Part shown: piece after piece, positions 1-7,626 of the stretch
How positions within the stretch are numbered: position 1 is the stretch's first letter
Layout: the number at the start of each line of letters is the position of its first letter
Assembly: GCA_030424705.1 (NCBI GenBank)
Contig: JAUHWJ010000006.1
Span: 1 to 14,416 of the forward strand
DNA length: 14,416 nt
Reading direction: 5' to 3'
DNA from: Alphaproteobacteria bacterium
GTDB taxonomy: Bacteria > Pseudomonadota > Alphaproteobacteria > Rhodobacterales > Rhodobacteraceae
Position numbers and translations under genes: made by a program
The notes under the pieces: generated by a model
Databases searched by the model: none
What the model saw: the letters and a program-made list of their open reading frames with translations, nothing else
What the model was told of the DNA's origin: nothing

Positions 1-30
1 GATCCGGCCTTCGATAACCTTGGTCGCCAT
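1..30 (-). CDS. 5' end of an unidentified gene running off the left edge
   Basis: Read on the minus strand, an ATG at 30-28 opens a frame of ten codons (MATKVIEGRI) that continues past the window edge. A plausible ribosome binding site (AGGGAG) lies just upstream of the ATG on that strand, about seven bases from it. This is why I accept such a short fragment. It is divergent from the ParB-like gene with about 100 bp between them. Ten residues are too few to name a product. Confidence 0.5.
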   Translation of the reverse strand, partial: MATKVIEGRI

Positions 31-52
31 GCGTTCGCTCCCTTTGGGCCGC

Positions 53-74
53 TCTTCGTGCTTTCTTGCGAAGA
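53..74. promoter_or_regulatory. Inverted repeat in the divergent leader, possible operator or hairpin
   Basis: TCTTCG (53-58) and CGAAGA (69-74) form a perfect 6-bp inverted repeat with a 10-base spacer. It lies in the roughly 100-bp gap between two divergent starts, where a shared operator would be expected. No clear -35/-10 pair is visible around it. Chance occurrence is possible for 6-bp arms. Confidence 0.25.
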
Positions 75-131
75 TTGGGCCGGACGAGTCAAAGGGCGCC
101 GTGGCGGCGCCGTCAACGCCGGAGGTTGAAA

Positions 132-380
132 ATGCAGGTCGCACGGGCTTTCGAGATCGCCGCCATCCGGGTTCCCGTGAAACGGGTGAAGACGCTGGAG
201 CCCGCGAAGGTCGCCGCGCTGGCCGAGGACATGCTGGAGAACGGGCAGAAGACGCCGATCATGGTGCGGGCGGACGGGGACGGTTTCGTGCTCGTGGAGG
301 GGCTGCACCGGCTGGAGGCGGCGAAGGCGCTCGGCGAGACGAAGATCGAGGGCTATCTCGTGCAGCCGCGGCGGTTCTGA
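132..380 (+). CDS. Small ParB/sulfiredoxin-fold domain protein
   Basis: An 82-residue protein consisting of little more than a ParB N-terminal-like fold. The signature is the stretch GFVLVEGLHRLEAAKALG (about residues 56-73), equivalent to the G-x-H-R-x-x-A box of ParB/Srx proteins. It is preceded by the usual basic, charge-rich segment that ends in NGQKTPIMVR. There is no HTH or dimerisation domain, so it is not a chromosome-partitioning ParB. Small stand-alone members of this fold are known, but I cannot assign a function. The ATG at 132 was chosen over the upstream TTG at 66 because a GGAGG sits at 121-125 at normal spacing and the domain begins soon after. It converges on the sugar dehydrogenase gene, with stop codons 6 bp apart. 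Confidence 0.75.
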   Translation: MQVARAFEIAAIRVPVKRVKTLEPAKVAALAEDMLENGQKTPIMVRADGDGFVLVEGLHRLEAAKALGETKIEGYLVQPRRF

Positions 381-388
381 GCGCGGCT
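364..388. terminator. Hairpin at a convergent gene junction, possible bidirectional terminator
   Basis: AGCCGCG (364-370) pairs perfectly with CGCGGCT (382-388) around an 11-base loop. The loop contains the stop codon of the ParB-like gene (378-380). The right arm overlaps the stop codon of the minus-strand sugar dehydrogenase gene (387-389). No T-run follows on either strand, so intrinsic termination is not certain. The position between converging genes makes a transcript-end or mRNA-stabilising role plausible. Confidence 0.35.
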
Positions 389-1751
389 ATTCCGGGACAA
401 GGCGCCAGACCTTGCCGCTCTCGCCGGTCGGGATTCCCTGAGCGGTGGTGAGGAGCAGGATTTCGCCCTCCGCGTCGAGGCCGAGGGAGTGCAGGCGCTG
501 GTCGAGCTCCAGCAGGGGCTCCATCGGCCAGAGGCCATCCGCCTGCGGGTCGGCTGCGTAGACGAGGCCCGAGGGCTCCATGATCGTGCGGCTGAAATCC
601 CCGAAGACGAGCCGCCCCTGCAGCGCCGGGATCGCCGCGCCGCGATAGACGAGGCCGCCGACATTGGCGGAACCCCTCGGCTCCGCTCCGGTGCGGGACA
701 TGGGGAGGGCGGCGGCCCAGTTGGCGTATTCCACCACCGGGTCGAGATAGGGGGCGCCGCGCGCGTCCCGCTCCGGGCAGTCCTTCGGCGGGTCGAAGAC
801 GCGGGAGCGGTCGAAGCAATGGGTTCCCTCCTTCACCGCCCAGCCGTAATTGCCGGGCGCGCCCACGCGATAGATCGTCTCCCACAAGGTCTCCGCCACG
901 CCGTTGACGAAGAGTGCGCCGCTCTCCGGGTCGGCCGCGATGCGGAACGGGTTGCGGAAGCCGAGCGCCCAGATCTCTGGCCGGGCGCCCGGCTCGCCCG
1001 TGAACGGATTGCCGGCGGGGATCGCGTAGGGGAGGCCGGGAGCGGGGGGCGCGTCCACGTCGATCCGGAGGATCTTGCCGTGGAGGCGGGAGAGGTCCTG
1101 CGCCCAGCCGTCGTGGTGGTGGAACTCGGCAGGGAGGCGGAACGGGTCCTCCGGCGTGAGGGAGGCGAGCGGGCTTTCTCCCTCGGTCTTCGGCGGAGAC
1201 CAGACTTCGGGGACGCCGTGGACGCCGCCGCCATCCCCGATCCCGACGAAGAGGAGGCCGCCGGGGCCGAAGGCGAGGCCGCCGCCATTGTGCTTGCGGT
1301 TGATCCAGTCGATCTCGATCAGGGGGCGTTCGCTCGCCGCATCCGCCCTCTCCGGCGTCGCGGCGAATTCGGAGAGGCGCCAGGTGTGGGCGGTGGAGCC
1401 GGTCCAGGGCGAATCCGGGCGGCGGGCGGCGGCGTAGGTCACGAAGACGCGGGCGTCCTCCGGAAAGTCCGGATGGAGGGCGAGGGACCAGAGGCCGCGC
1501 TCGTCGAAGGCGGGGAGGATCGGCGAGAGCCGGTCGCGGAGGTCGAGGAAGGGCTCCGCGCTCCGCGCGCCGTCCGGCCCGATGCGGTGGACGAGGCCGG
1601 TCTGGTCCCCGACGAGGAGCGCGCCGCCCGGAGCCGGGAGGGCGAAGACGGGGGCGTCGAAGCCCTCCGCCACAAGTTCGGCCCTGAGCGCCGGCGGCTC
1701 CGCCGCGGCGGCGTGCGCGATGACGATGACGAGCGCGGCGAGTGTGCGCAT
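387..1751 (-). CDS. Secreted PQQ-dependent sugar (aldose) dehydrogenase
   Basis: A 454-residue member of the glucose/sorbosone dehydrogenase beta-propeller family (soluble quinoprotein glucose dehydrogenase-like). These enzymes oxidise aldose sugars in the periplasm using PQQ. Residues 1-17 form a signal peptide (MRTLAALVIV, then an alanine-rich end). GLWSLALHPDF (87-97) carries the His (H93) that corresponds to the family's catalytic base. KHNGGGLAFGPGG (153-165) and LLFVGIGDGGG (166-176) are the family's blade motifs. WALGFRNPFR (261-270) and GNYGW (300-304) are also typical. C312 and C325 could form a disulfide. The ATG at 1751 is preceded by AGGGGGA. The frame stays open for 87 more codons upstream, but a cleavable signal peptide at M88 makes that extension unlikely. 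No PQQ synthesis gene is in the window. The sugar substrate cannot be read from the sequence. Confidence 0.88.
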   Translation of the reverse strand: MRTLAALVIVIAHAAAAEPPALRAELVAEGFDAPVFALPAPGGALLVGDQTGLVHRIGPDGARSAEPFLDLRDRLSPILPAFDERGLWSLALHPDFPEDARVFVTYAAARRPDSPWTGSTAHTWRLSEFAATPERADAASERPLIEIDWINRKHNGGGLAFGPGGLLFVGIGDGGGVHGVPEVWSPPKTEGESPLASLTPEDPFRLPAEFHHHDGWAQDLSRLHGKILRIDVDAPPAPGLPYAIPAGNPFTGEPGARPEIWALGFRNPFRIAADPESGALFVNGVAETLWETIYRVGAPGNYGWAVKEGTHCFDRSRVFDPPKDCPERDARGAPYLDPVVEYANWAAALPMSRTGAEPRGSANVGGLVYRGAAIPALQGRLVFGDFSRTIMEPSGLVYAADPQADGLWPMEPLLELDQRLHSLGLDAEGEILLLTTAQGIPTGESGKVWRLVPE

Positions 1752-2002
1752 GCGTGGTCCCCCTGTCCTGCGTAGTCGTAGCATGAGTCGGCGAAGGTGG
1801 CAGCCGGATCTGGCGCTTTCGACTGGCGTCAGCTCATAGATCTCCCGCCCGTCGGGGATCTTGGAGCGGCAGTTTCGGCTTAGCCGGAGATCGAATACGG
1901 GCTCATGCGCAAAAGACGATTTTGTTCCGGCATGCAGGAAGACTTTATATTGTTGTATTTCAGTATATACTTGCTCGGATTGCAGATCCGGGGAGGGGAC
2001 TG
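1752..2002. other. Divergent intergenic region, 251 bp
   Basis: This region lies between the sugar dehydrogenase and the secreted/coiled-coil gene pair. The left two thirds are GC-rich with no convincing gene. The right third (about 1940-1972) turns sharply AT-rich and holds the likely promoter of the rightward pair. No RNA gene or riboswitch-like structure was recognised. Confidence 0.6.
1944..1971 (+). promoter_or_regulatory. Candidate promoter for the secreted/coiled-coil gene pair
   Basis: TATACT at 1966-1971 is a good -10 element. A weak -35 (TTTATA, 1944-1949) sits 16 bp upstream. The start would fall near 1978, giving a leader of about 25 bases before the ATG at 2003. It is the most AT-rich stretch in this part of the window. 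The 12-mer TTGTATTTCAGT (1953-1964) lies in the spacer and recurs inverted at 7450-7461. Confidence 0.35.
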
Positions 2003-2515
2003 ATGCAAACAAGGCGGATTGCCGTGCGGGTCGGCGCTTTGATTCTGAGCGCCCTCGCGTTTCTTGGCGAACCTGCCGAATTCGCCGTGTCCAAGGCGCG
2101 CGCCGAGGGGCTGCCCTTTGCGGTCGATATCCTGATTTGCCGGAGTTACCGGGAAGGGCAGGGGCGCGACTGCGACCCCCTGACGACGCTCACGGCCGGC
2201 TCCGGCTTCGCTAAGGCCTCCGCCTACATGGAGTTCGTCTGGCAGAGCACTCAAATCGAAGAACGACCACGGATGAAGGTCTACTTCAAGTGGACCTTCA
2301 CCGCCGCAGATGGGGCGTTCGAGACGCTCTCCAACTTCGAGACGAACCCCGCCTATACGTTCGAGCCGCGGCCTCGTAATCAGCCGAGCCGCTGGTATGT
2401 CAACCAGAGCATCTGGGCTGATGCTCCTGGCGTCTATCGCTTCACCGCCTTTCTCGACCGTAATGACCACGCCGGATCGCAGATTGGCGAGGCGACCTTC
2501 GAGGTGAAGCCATGA
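2003..2515 (+). CDS. Secreted small beta-rich protein of unknown function
   Basis: A 170-residue protein that I do not recognise. A signal peptide is clear: basic start MQTRRIAVRV, hydrophobic core GALILSALAFLG, and a likely cleavage after SKARA near residue 35. The mature part alternates hydrophobic and polar residues as beta strands do. It ends in GVYRFTAFLDRN (about 145-156), GSQIGEATFEVKP (158-170). That ending resembles a compact Ig-like or beta-sandwich fold as seen in small ligand- or partner-binding envelope proteins (inference). C46 and C57 could form a disulfide. The ATG at 2003 follows a strong GGGGAGGGGA; an upstream in-frame start at 1922 would spoil the signal peptide. Its stop overlaps the next gene's start (ATGA, 2512-2515), so the two are probably translated together and may act as partners. 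Confidence 0.75.
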   Translation: MQTRRIAVRVGALILSALAFLGEPAEFAVSKARAEGLPFAVDILICRSYREGQGRDCDPLTTLTAGSGFAKASAYMEFVWQSTQIEERPRMKVYFKWTFTAADGAFETLSNFETNPAYTFEPRPRNQPSRWYVNQSIWADAPGVYRFTAFLDRNDHAGSQIGEATFEVKP

Positions 2516-3108
2516 ACGGCGTATCCATCGCAGCCTTCGTCGCAGCTGCGTTTCTTGCGACGCACGGGGGCTACGGAGCCTCAGCGCAAGAGCGCCCGGC
2601 GACGCGTGCGGACATCCTTGTGCTCACCGAGCAGATCGACACGTTGGACGGAATCTTCAGGACCAAGCTGCTGAATGTCGAGGAGCAAGTGGCGGAGCTG
2701 GAGCGGCGGCTGAACGCGGCCGACGGCCAGCTTCTGGAGATTGACCAGTTCGACGCCTCCGTCGAAGAGGCGCAGCGCCTTTCGACATCCCTCTCGGAGG
2801 CGCTCACGAAACTGGAATCGGCCTCTGCCGAGAACGCGCGCCTCACGGCGGAGGTGGCGCAGGCGGTCAAGAGCGCCGAGGCGGCCGAGAGGCGGGCCGA
2901 TTCCATCCAGTGGATTGTCTCCGGCGTTTCCGCCGTCGTCTCCGTTCTCGTTATCGTTGTCAGTCTCTTCTTTTCCCACAGGTTCACGGTCCTTTACGCG
3001 GACACCAAGGTCTCTCAGGCGCTTCTCGCGCGGCTCGAGAAAGGGGGCGCCGAAAAGGCGGACGCGGCGGAGCCTGCGAAGGGAGAGGGCGCGGCGGCGG
3101 CGACCTAG
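2512..3108 (+). CDS. Coiled-coil single-span membrane protein of unknown function
   Basis: A 198-residue protein with a distinctive layout. There is an N-terminal hydrophobic signal sequence (residues 1-26, ending GASAQ). A long charged heptad-like region follows (about 33-130: LTEQIDTLDGIF, VEEQVAELERRLNAADGQL, and further Leu/Ala-rich repeats). Then comes one transmembrane segment (about 134-154, IQWIVSGVSAVVSVLVIVV) and a short tail rich in Ala, Glu and Lys. If the signal is cleaved, the coiled coil is periplasmic and the tail cytoplasmic. I know no named family with this exact form. It is coupled to the preceding secreted protein by a 4-bp overlap, which suggests a membrane-tethered scaffold for it (inference). 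It converges on the RND pump gene with 12 bp between stops. Confidence 0.75.
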   Translation: MNGVSIAAFVAAAFLATHGGYGASAQERPATRADILVLTEQIDTLDGIFRTKLLNVEEQVAELERRLNAADGQLLEIDQFDASVEEAQRLSTSLSEALTKLESASAENARLTAEVAQAVKSAEAAERRADSIQWIVSGVSAVVSVLVIVVSLFFSHRFTVLYADTKVSQALLARLEKGGAEKADAAEPAKGEGAAAAT

Positions 3109-3120
3109 CCGCCAAACGCC

Positions 3121-6100
3121 TCACTCCGCCGGGGCGCCGCCAAGCTCCCGCGCCAGCATCTTCTCCACATGGCCGCGCGGCTTCGTCAGCCGGGCGAGGC
3201 GGTCGTAGAGGACGGGGGTGACGAAGAGCATCAGCACGGTCGCAAGCGAGAGGCCGGCGATGATGACGGTGCCGATCGCCACGCGGCTCTCCGCCCCCGC
3301 GCCTGTAGCGAAGACGAGGGGAGTCGCGCCGAGAACCGTGGAGATGGCCGTCATCAGAATTGGGCGGAGGCGGAGCACGGCCGCGTTTACCACCGCGTCG
3401 CGCACCTCGAGCCCCTCGTCGCGAAGCTGGTTCGCGAATTCGACGATGAGGATGCCGTTCTTCGCGATGAGGCCGATGAGCAATATCACCCCGATCTGCG
3501 AATAGATGTTCAGCGTCAGCCCGCCCAGCGCAAGCGCATAGACGGCGCCGGCGAGGCCGAGCGGCACGGTGAGCATGATCGAGATCGGGTGCACGAAGCT
3601 TTCGAACTGTGCGGCGAGGACGAGGAAGACGATAAGGAGGGCCAGGGCGAAGACGAAGCCGGCCCCGGCCTCCTGATCCTTGAAGGCGCGGGACTGGCCC
3701 TCATAGCCGATCGCGGCCTCCGCCGGCAGGACGGTGCGCGCCTCCGCCTCCAGCGCGGCGAGGGCGTCGCCGAGGCTGTAGCCCTCGGCGAGGGCGGCGG
3801 AGAGCTCGATGGAGGGCAGCCGGTCATAGCGGCGAAGCTCTGGCGCGGCGGCGTTCTCCGTCATCGTCACGAGGGCGCCGAGCGGGACGAGGCTCGCGCC
3901 GTCCCCCGATCGGACGAAGATGTTGGAGATGTCGGAGGGCGTGCGCCGGTCGTCCCGCTCCGCCTGGAGGAGGACGGGGTATTCGCGCCCGCGGCTCACG
4001 AAGGTCGTGACCTCGCGGGAGGCGAACATGGTCTGGAGGGTCGAGGCGATGATTTCGGCGGAGACGCCGAGATCGTCCGCCCGTTCGCGGTCTATCTCGA
4101 TGTCGAGCTGCGGCAGGTTCTCCTCGTAGTCGAGTTCCGGATTGACGAGGCCGGGATTGGCGCGAGCGGCGACGAGCAACGCCTCCGCCCATTCCTTCAC
4201 CAGCTCGAAATCCGGGCCCCCGATGATGATGCGCACCGGGGTCGAGGAGCCGCGAAGGCCGAGCCCCGCCGGCGTCACGGGGAACCCTCGGGCGACCGTC
4301 ACCTGGCTCATCTTCGGCGCGATCTCCCGCACGATCTCCGCCACGTTCCGCTCCCGCTCCTCCCACGGCGCGAGGCGGAAGACGACGAATGAGCGGAAGG
4401 GGCGGCCGAAGGACCCGGAGAAGGTGAAGATCGCCGCAATCTCCCCGGTCTCCCGAAGGGGTATCAGGATCTCCTCGACCTGCCGCGCCGCGATGTCGGT
4501 ATGCTCTAGCGTCGAGCCCTGCGGCGCGGTGAGCGGCACGAAGCCCACCCCCCGATCCTCGCGCGGGGTTAGTTCGCGCGGGAGCGATTCGTAGAGCGGC
4601 CAGGCGCCGGCGGCCGCGACGACGGCGAGGGAGAGGACGACGAGCGGCGCGCGGACCGCGAAGCCGAGCGCGCGGCGATAGGCGCGGGCGATCACGCCTT
4701 CCCGCCGCTTGCCGACCTCGCCGCGCGCCTGCGCCGCCTTCGCCTGCCGGCCGGAAAGGAGGCGCGAGGCGAGGGCGGGGCAGGCGGTCAGGGCGACGAA
4801 GGTGGAGATCGCCACGGCGCTGGCCATGACCCAGCCGAACTCGATGAAAAGCCGCCCGACCTGCCCGGGGAGGAAGGAAAGCGGCACGAAGACGGCGATG
4901 AGCGTGATGGAGGTGGCGAGCACCGCGAAGGTCACCTGCCGGGCGCCGTTGAAGCTCGCCGCGAGCGGCGATTCCCCCTCCTCGATCCGGCGCTGGATGT
5001 TCTCCAGCACCACGATGGCGTCATCGACGACGAGGCCGATGGCGAGGAGGAGGGCGAGCAGCGTGAGCGTGTTGATCGAGAAGCCGAAGCCCGCGATCAG
5101 GATGAAGCAGCCGACCAGTGCGACGGGAATGGTGATCGCCGGCACCATCGTCGCGCTGATGGAGCGCAGGAAGACGAGGATGACGAGCACGACGAGGCCG
5201 AGCGAGATCATCAGCGCCGTCGTCACCTCCCGGATCGAGGCGCCGACGAAGATCGCATCGTCCGAGCCGACGGTGATCTCCATCCCCTCGGGCAGAGACT
5301 CGGAAAGCGCCGAGATCTCCGCCCGCACTGCTTCCGAAATCGCCAGCGTGTTCGACTGGGATTGCCGCAGGATCGCGACGCCGATGGCGTCCACCCCGTC
5401 CGAGCGGACGATGGTGCTGTCATCCTCGACGCCGGCCTCCACCCGCGCCACGTCCCCGAGCCGCACCGGATAGCCGGCCACCCGGTCGATCACCACGTCG
5501 CGGAAATCGTCGAGACTGCGGAGGCGGCTGTTGAGGCGGACGGAAAGCTGCCGTTCGACCGACTTCACGTCTCCCGCGGGAAGCTCTACGTTGTTGCGGC
5601 GGAGCGCGGCCTCAACATCCGCCACGGTGAGGTTGCGCGCGGCGAGCGCCCGCCGGTCCAGCCAGATGCGGACGGCGAAGGGTCGCTCGCCATAGATCTG
5701 GATGTTCGCGACGCCGTCGATGGTCGCCAGCCTGTCCCGCACGAAACGGTCTACATAGTCGGTGATCTCCGCCGTCGTCATGCGGGTTGAGGTGATGGCG
5801 AGGCGCATCACCGGGTCCGCGTCCGCATCCGACTTCACGACCTGCGGCTGGTCCGCCTCTTCCGGCAACTGGGCGGTGACGCGGCCCACCGCATCCCGCA
5901 CGTCGTTGGCGGCGATGTCGACGTCCCGCCCCGTCTCGAATTCGATCGTGGTCTGGCTCCGGCCCTGCCGGCTGGTGGAGGAGATCGAACGTATGCCGGC
6001 GATGGAGGCCGCCGCGCCTTCGATCACCTCGGTGATGTCGGTGTCCACGACCTCGGGCGCCGCGCCGCGATAGGTCGTCGTGACGGTGACGACCGCGGAG

Positions 6101-6222
6101 TCCACGTCCGGCAATTCGCGGATCGGCAGTTCGCGGAGCGCCGCGATCCCGAAGACGATGATGAGGAGGCTGGCGACCGCGGCGAGGACGGGGCGGCGGA
6201 CGGAAATGTCCGAGAGTGTCAT
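3121..6222 (-). CDS. RND efflux pump, inner-membrane permease (HAE1 type)
   Basis: A 1033-residue proton-driven efflux transporter of the AcrB/MexB superfamily, the usual length for the family. It should form a trimer in the inner membrane and expel small hydrophobic compounds through an adaptor and an outer-membrane channel. The N terminus (SVRRPVLAAVASLLIIVFG) is the standard first membrane helix. The TM4 motif GLVVDDAIVVLENI carries the proton-relay pair D400-D401, and the partner lysine is present in GLIAKNGILIVEFANQLRDE of TM10. The porter and docking domains are complete, with no frameshift. Its ATG overlaps the adaptor stop (ATGA, 6219-6222), so the two are co-translated. No outer-membrane channel gene or TetR/MarR regulator is adjacent. 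Substrates cannot be predicted. Confidence 0.93.
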   Translation of the reverse strand: MTLSDISVRRPVLAAVASLLIIVFGIAALRELPIRELPDVDSAVVTVTTTYRGAAPEVVDTDITEVIEGAAASIAGIRSISSTSRQGRSQTTIEFETGRDVDIAANDVRDAVGRVTAQLPEEADQPQVVKSDADADPVMRLAITSTRMTTAEITDYVDRFVRDRLATIDGVANIQIYGERPFAVRIWLDRRALAARNLTVADVEAALRRNNVELPAGDVKSVERQLSVRLNSRLRSLDDFRDVVIDRVAGYPVRLGDVARVEAGVEDDSTIVRSDGVDAIGVAILRQSQSNTLAISEAVRAEISALSESLPEGMEITVGSDDAIFVGASIREVTTALMISLGLVVLVILVFLRSISATMVPAITIPVALVGCFILIAGFGFSINTLTLLALLLAIGLVVDDAIVVLENIQRRIEEGESPLAASFNGARQVTFAVLATSITLIAVFVPLSFLPGQVGRLFIEFGWVMASAVAISTFVALTACPALASRLLSGRQAKAAQARGEVGKRREGVIARAYRRALGFAVRAPLVVLSLAVVAAAGAWPLYESLPRELTPREDRGVGFVPLTAPQGSTLEHTDIAARQVEEILIPLRETGEIAAIFTFSGSFGRPFRSFVVFRLAPWEERERNVAEIVREIAPKMSQVTVARGFPVTPAGLGLRGSSTPVRIIIGGPDFELVKEWAEALLVAARANPGLVNPELDYEENLPQLDIEIDRERADDLGVSAEIIASTLQTMFASREVTTFVSRGREYPVLLQAERDDRRTPSDISNIFVRSGDGASLVPLGALVTMTENAAAPELRRYDRLPSIELSAALAEGYSLGDALAALEAEARTVLPAEAAIGYEGQSRAFKDQEAGAGFVFALALLIVFLVLAAQFESFVHPISIMLTVPLGLAGAVYALALGGLTLNIYSQIGVILLIGLIAKNGILIVEFANQLRDEGLEVRDAVVNAAVLRLRPILMTAISTVLGATPLVFATGAGAESRVAIGTVIIAGLSLATVLMLFVTPVLYDRLARLTKPRGHVEKMLARELGGAPAE

Positions 6223-7310
6223 GACTTGGGAGCCTCCGCCGCCGCGGGCCCGCCGATCACGTTCACCGCGGCCCCGTCCCTCACCGACTGGAGCCCGCGG
6301 GTCACGACGAGCGCCCCGGCCTCGACGCCCGATTCGATGGCGACGACGCCCGATTTCCTGAGCCCGGTGACGACGGGGCGCCTCTGCGCCTTTCCCTCCT
6401 CCACGACGAAGACGTAGGTGTCCGCCGCCTGGGCGACGATCGCCTCCTCCGGCGCGACGAGCTTCTCCGAAGAGGAGAGCGTGATGGAGAGGGACATGAA
6501 CATGCCCGCTGGCAGTTCGCCCTCCGGGTTGGGAATGGTCGCGCGCGTACGGAAGGAGCGGCCCACCGGGTCCACCCGGCTGTCCACCGCGGCGATCTCC
6601 CCGATGAAGGTCCGGTCCGGGAAGGCGGCGCTGATCGCCTCCACCTCCATTCCGACCGTGATCTCCGTGTAGAGCATCTCCGGGAGGGCGAACTCGACCT
6701 CTATCTCGCTCAGATCGTCGATCCGCGTCAGCACGTCGCCTTCGTCCACCCGCGCGCCGAGATCGGCGTCCGTGAGCCCGACATGGCCGTCGAAGGGCGC
6801 GCGGATCGTCCGGTCCGCCAGGCGGCGGCGGGCGCGCTCGAGCGTCGCCTCCGCGACGGCGAGGCGGGAGATCGTCTGTTCGACGGCGCTTTCGGGGATG
6901 GCGGCGGAACGGCGCAGGGTCTCCGCCCGCTCGGCGGCCTGCCGCTGCTCGACGACGAGCGCCTCCGCCTCCGCAAGGTCCGCGCGTTCGATCTCGTCAT
7001 CGAGCCGCGCCAGCGTGGCGCCCGCCTCCACCATCTCGCCGGGATTGATCGCAAGCTCCACGATCCGGCCCGAGGCGAGCGGCCGCACCTCCACCGATTG
7101 CCGGGCGCGGGTGGTGCCGACGGCTTCCACCGTCCGCTCCATGACGGCGGGCCGCACCGCCTCGACCTCGACCGAAGCGGCGCGCGCGCCCCGCCTCGGC
7201 GCTTCCGCCGCGCCGTCGCCCGCGCCGAATTCGCTCCGCCAGACCTCGTAGCCGCCGAAGCCGACGCCCGCGAGCACAAGCAATATCAGGATTTGTCGCC
7301 AGATCGCCAT
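6219..7310 (-). CDS. RND efflux adaptor (periplasmic membrane fusion protein)
   Basis: A 363-residue HlyD/AcrA-type adaptor that links the RND pump to an outer-membrane channel. An N-terminal membrane anchor (MAIWRQILILLVLAGVGFGG) lacks a lipobox Cys. A first lipoyl half-motif follows (VRPLASGRIVELAINPGEMV, with the usual PG-turn). Then come an alpha-hairpin with Glu/Arg-rich heptads, the second lipoyl half (RTIRAPFDGHVGLTDADLGA), a beta-barrel, and the membrane-proximal domain (ELPAGMFMSLSITL onward). The ATG at 7310 was preferred over the upstream TTG at 7340 because the anchor helix starts right there. Only a weak GGGGCGA precedes it. This is the first gene of a two-gene operon; the AT-rich promoter region lies to its right. 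Confidence 0.92.
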   Translation of the reverse strand: MAIWRQILILLVLAGVGFGGYEVWRSEFGAGDGAAEAPRRGARAASVEVEAVRPAVMERTVEAVGTTRARQSVEVRPLASGRIVELAINPGEMVEAGATLARLDDEIERADLAEAEALVVEQRQAAERAETLRRSAAIPESAVEQTISRLAVAEATLERARRRLADRTIRAPFDGHVGLTDADLGARVDEGDVLTRIDDLSEIEVEFALPEMLYTEITVGMEVEAISAAFPDRTFIGEIAAVDSRVDPVGRSFRTRATIPNPEGELPAGMFMSLSITLSSSEKLVAPEEAIVAQAADTYVFVVEEGKAQRRPVVTGLRKSGVVAIESGVEAGALVVTRGLQSVRDGAAVNVIGGPAAAEAPKS

Positions 7311-7626
7311 GTCTCGCCCCGCTCCGCGCCATCCGGTCAACGCGCGGCCCCCGCGCTTCCGTCGATACCTAGCGCGGCCTGCGACGCCCGTCGACGCTGT
7401 GTTCGCTTTTCCGCAGTTCCGGACAAAAAATATTGAAAGATATATGTTAACTGAAATACAAAGTAGAACATATGCCCATCATGTCAAATAAATCCATTAA
7501 CTACAGCTTATAACCTCAGCCGCAATTTCGCCGCGTTGTATAGGGCGACCGAAGCGGAGTTCGCCGGCCTCGCGTGTGAGAGGTCGCCGCCGCCAGGTCG
7601 CCCCGGTGTGCGGGGAGTTGCGGGTG
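7311..7626. other. Divergent intergenic region with an AT-rich island, 316 bp
   Basis: The region separates the efflux operon (leftward) from the RTX-glycosidase genes (rightward). About 7420-7515 is strikingly AT-rich against an otherwise very GC-rich window, and it holds the inverted repeat 7442-7473. No convincing gene lies here. A frame of 60 codons at 7309-7491 has no homologous look and overlaps the adaptor start. TATAAC (7509-7514) and TATAGG (7539-7544) could be -10 elements for the rightward genes, but neither has a good -35. Confidence 0.55.
7442..7473. repeat. Inverted repeat in the AT-rich island, possible operator
   Basis: ATATGTT (7442-7448) and AACATAT (7467-7473) are perfect inverted arms separated by 18 bases. 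The spacer contains ACTGAAATACAA (7450-7461), the exact reverse complement of the 12-mer at 1953-1964. Location in a divergent promoter region favours a regulatory site. The AT-rich background raises the chance of coincidence. Confidence 0.35.

Noticed and set aside
489..1775. Long plus-strand open frame opposite the sugar dehydrogenase
   Set aside because: A shadow of the real minus-strand gene in GC-rich DNA: low-complexity Arg/Glu/Gly-rich product, no motif, no signal, whereas the minus strand has clear family motifs.
1780..1910. GCATGAG and CTCATGC as distant inverted repeats in the dehydrogenase upstream region
   Set aside because: Seven-base arms more than 100 bp apart with no supporting structure; likely chance.
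3096..3113. GGCGG/CCGCC stem at the end of the coiled-coil gene as a terminator
   Set aside because: Arms of only 5 bp in a GC-rich repeat context with no T-run; too weak to annotate alone.
3169..4392. Long plus-strand open frame opposite the RND pump gene
   Set aside because: Antisense shadow; the product is rich in Arg, Glu and Asp with no domain, and the RND frame is complete and conserved.
7309..7491. A 60-codon plus-strand frame in the efflux/glycosidase intergenic region
   Set aside because: It overlaps the adaptor start, has no ribosome binding site, and its end runs through the AT-rich regulatory island with no protein-like pattern.
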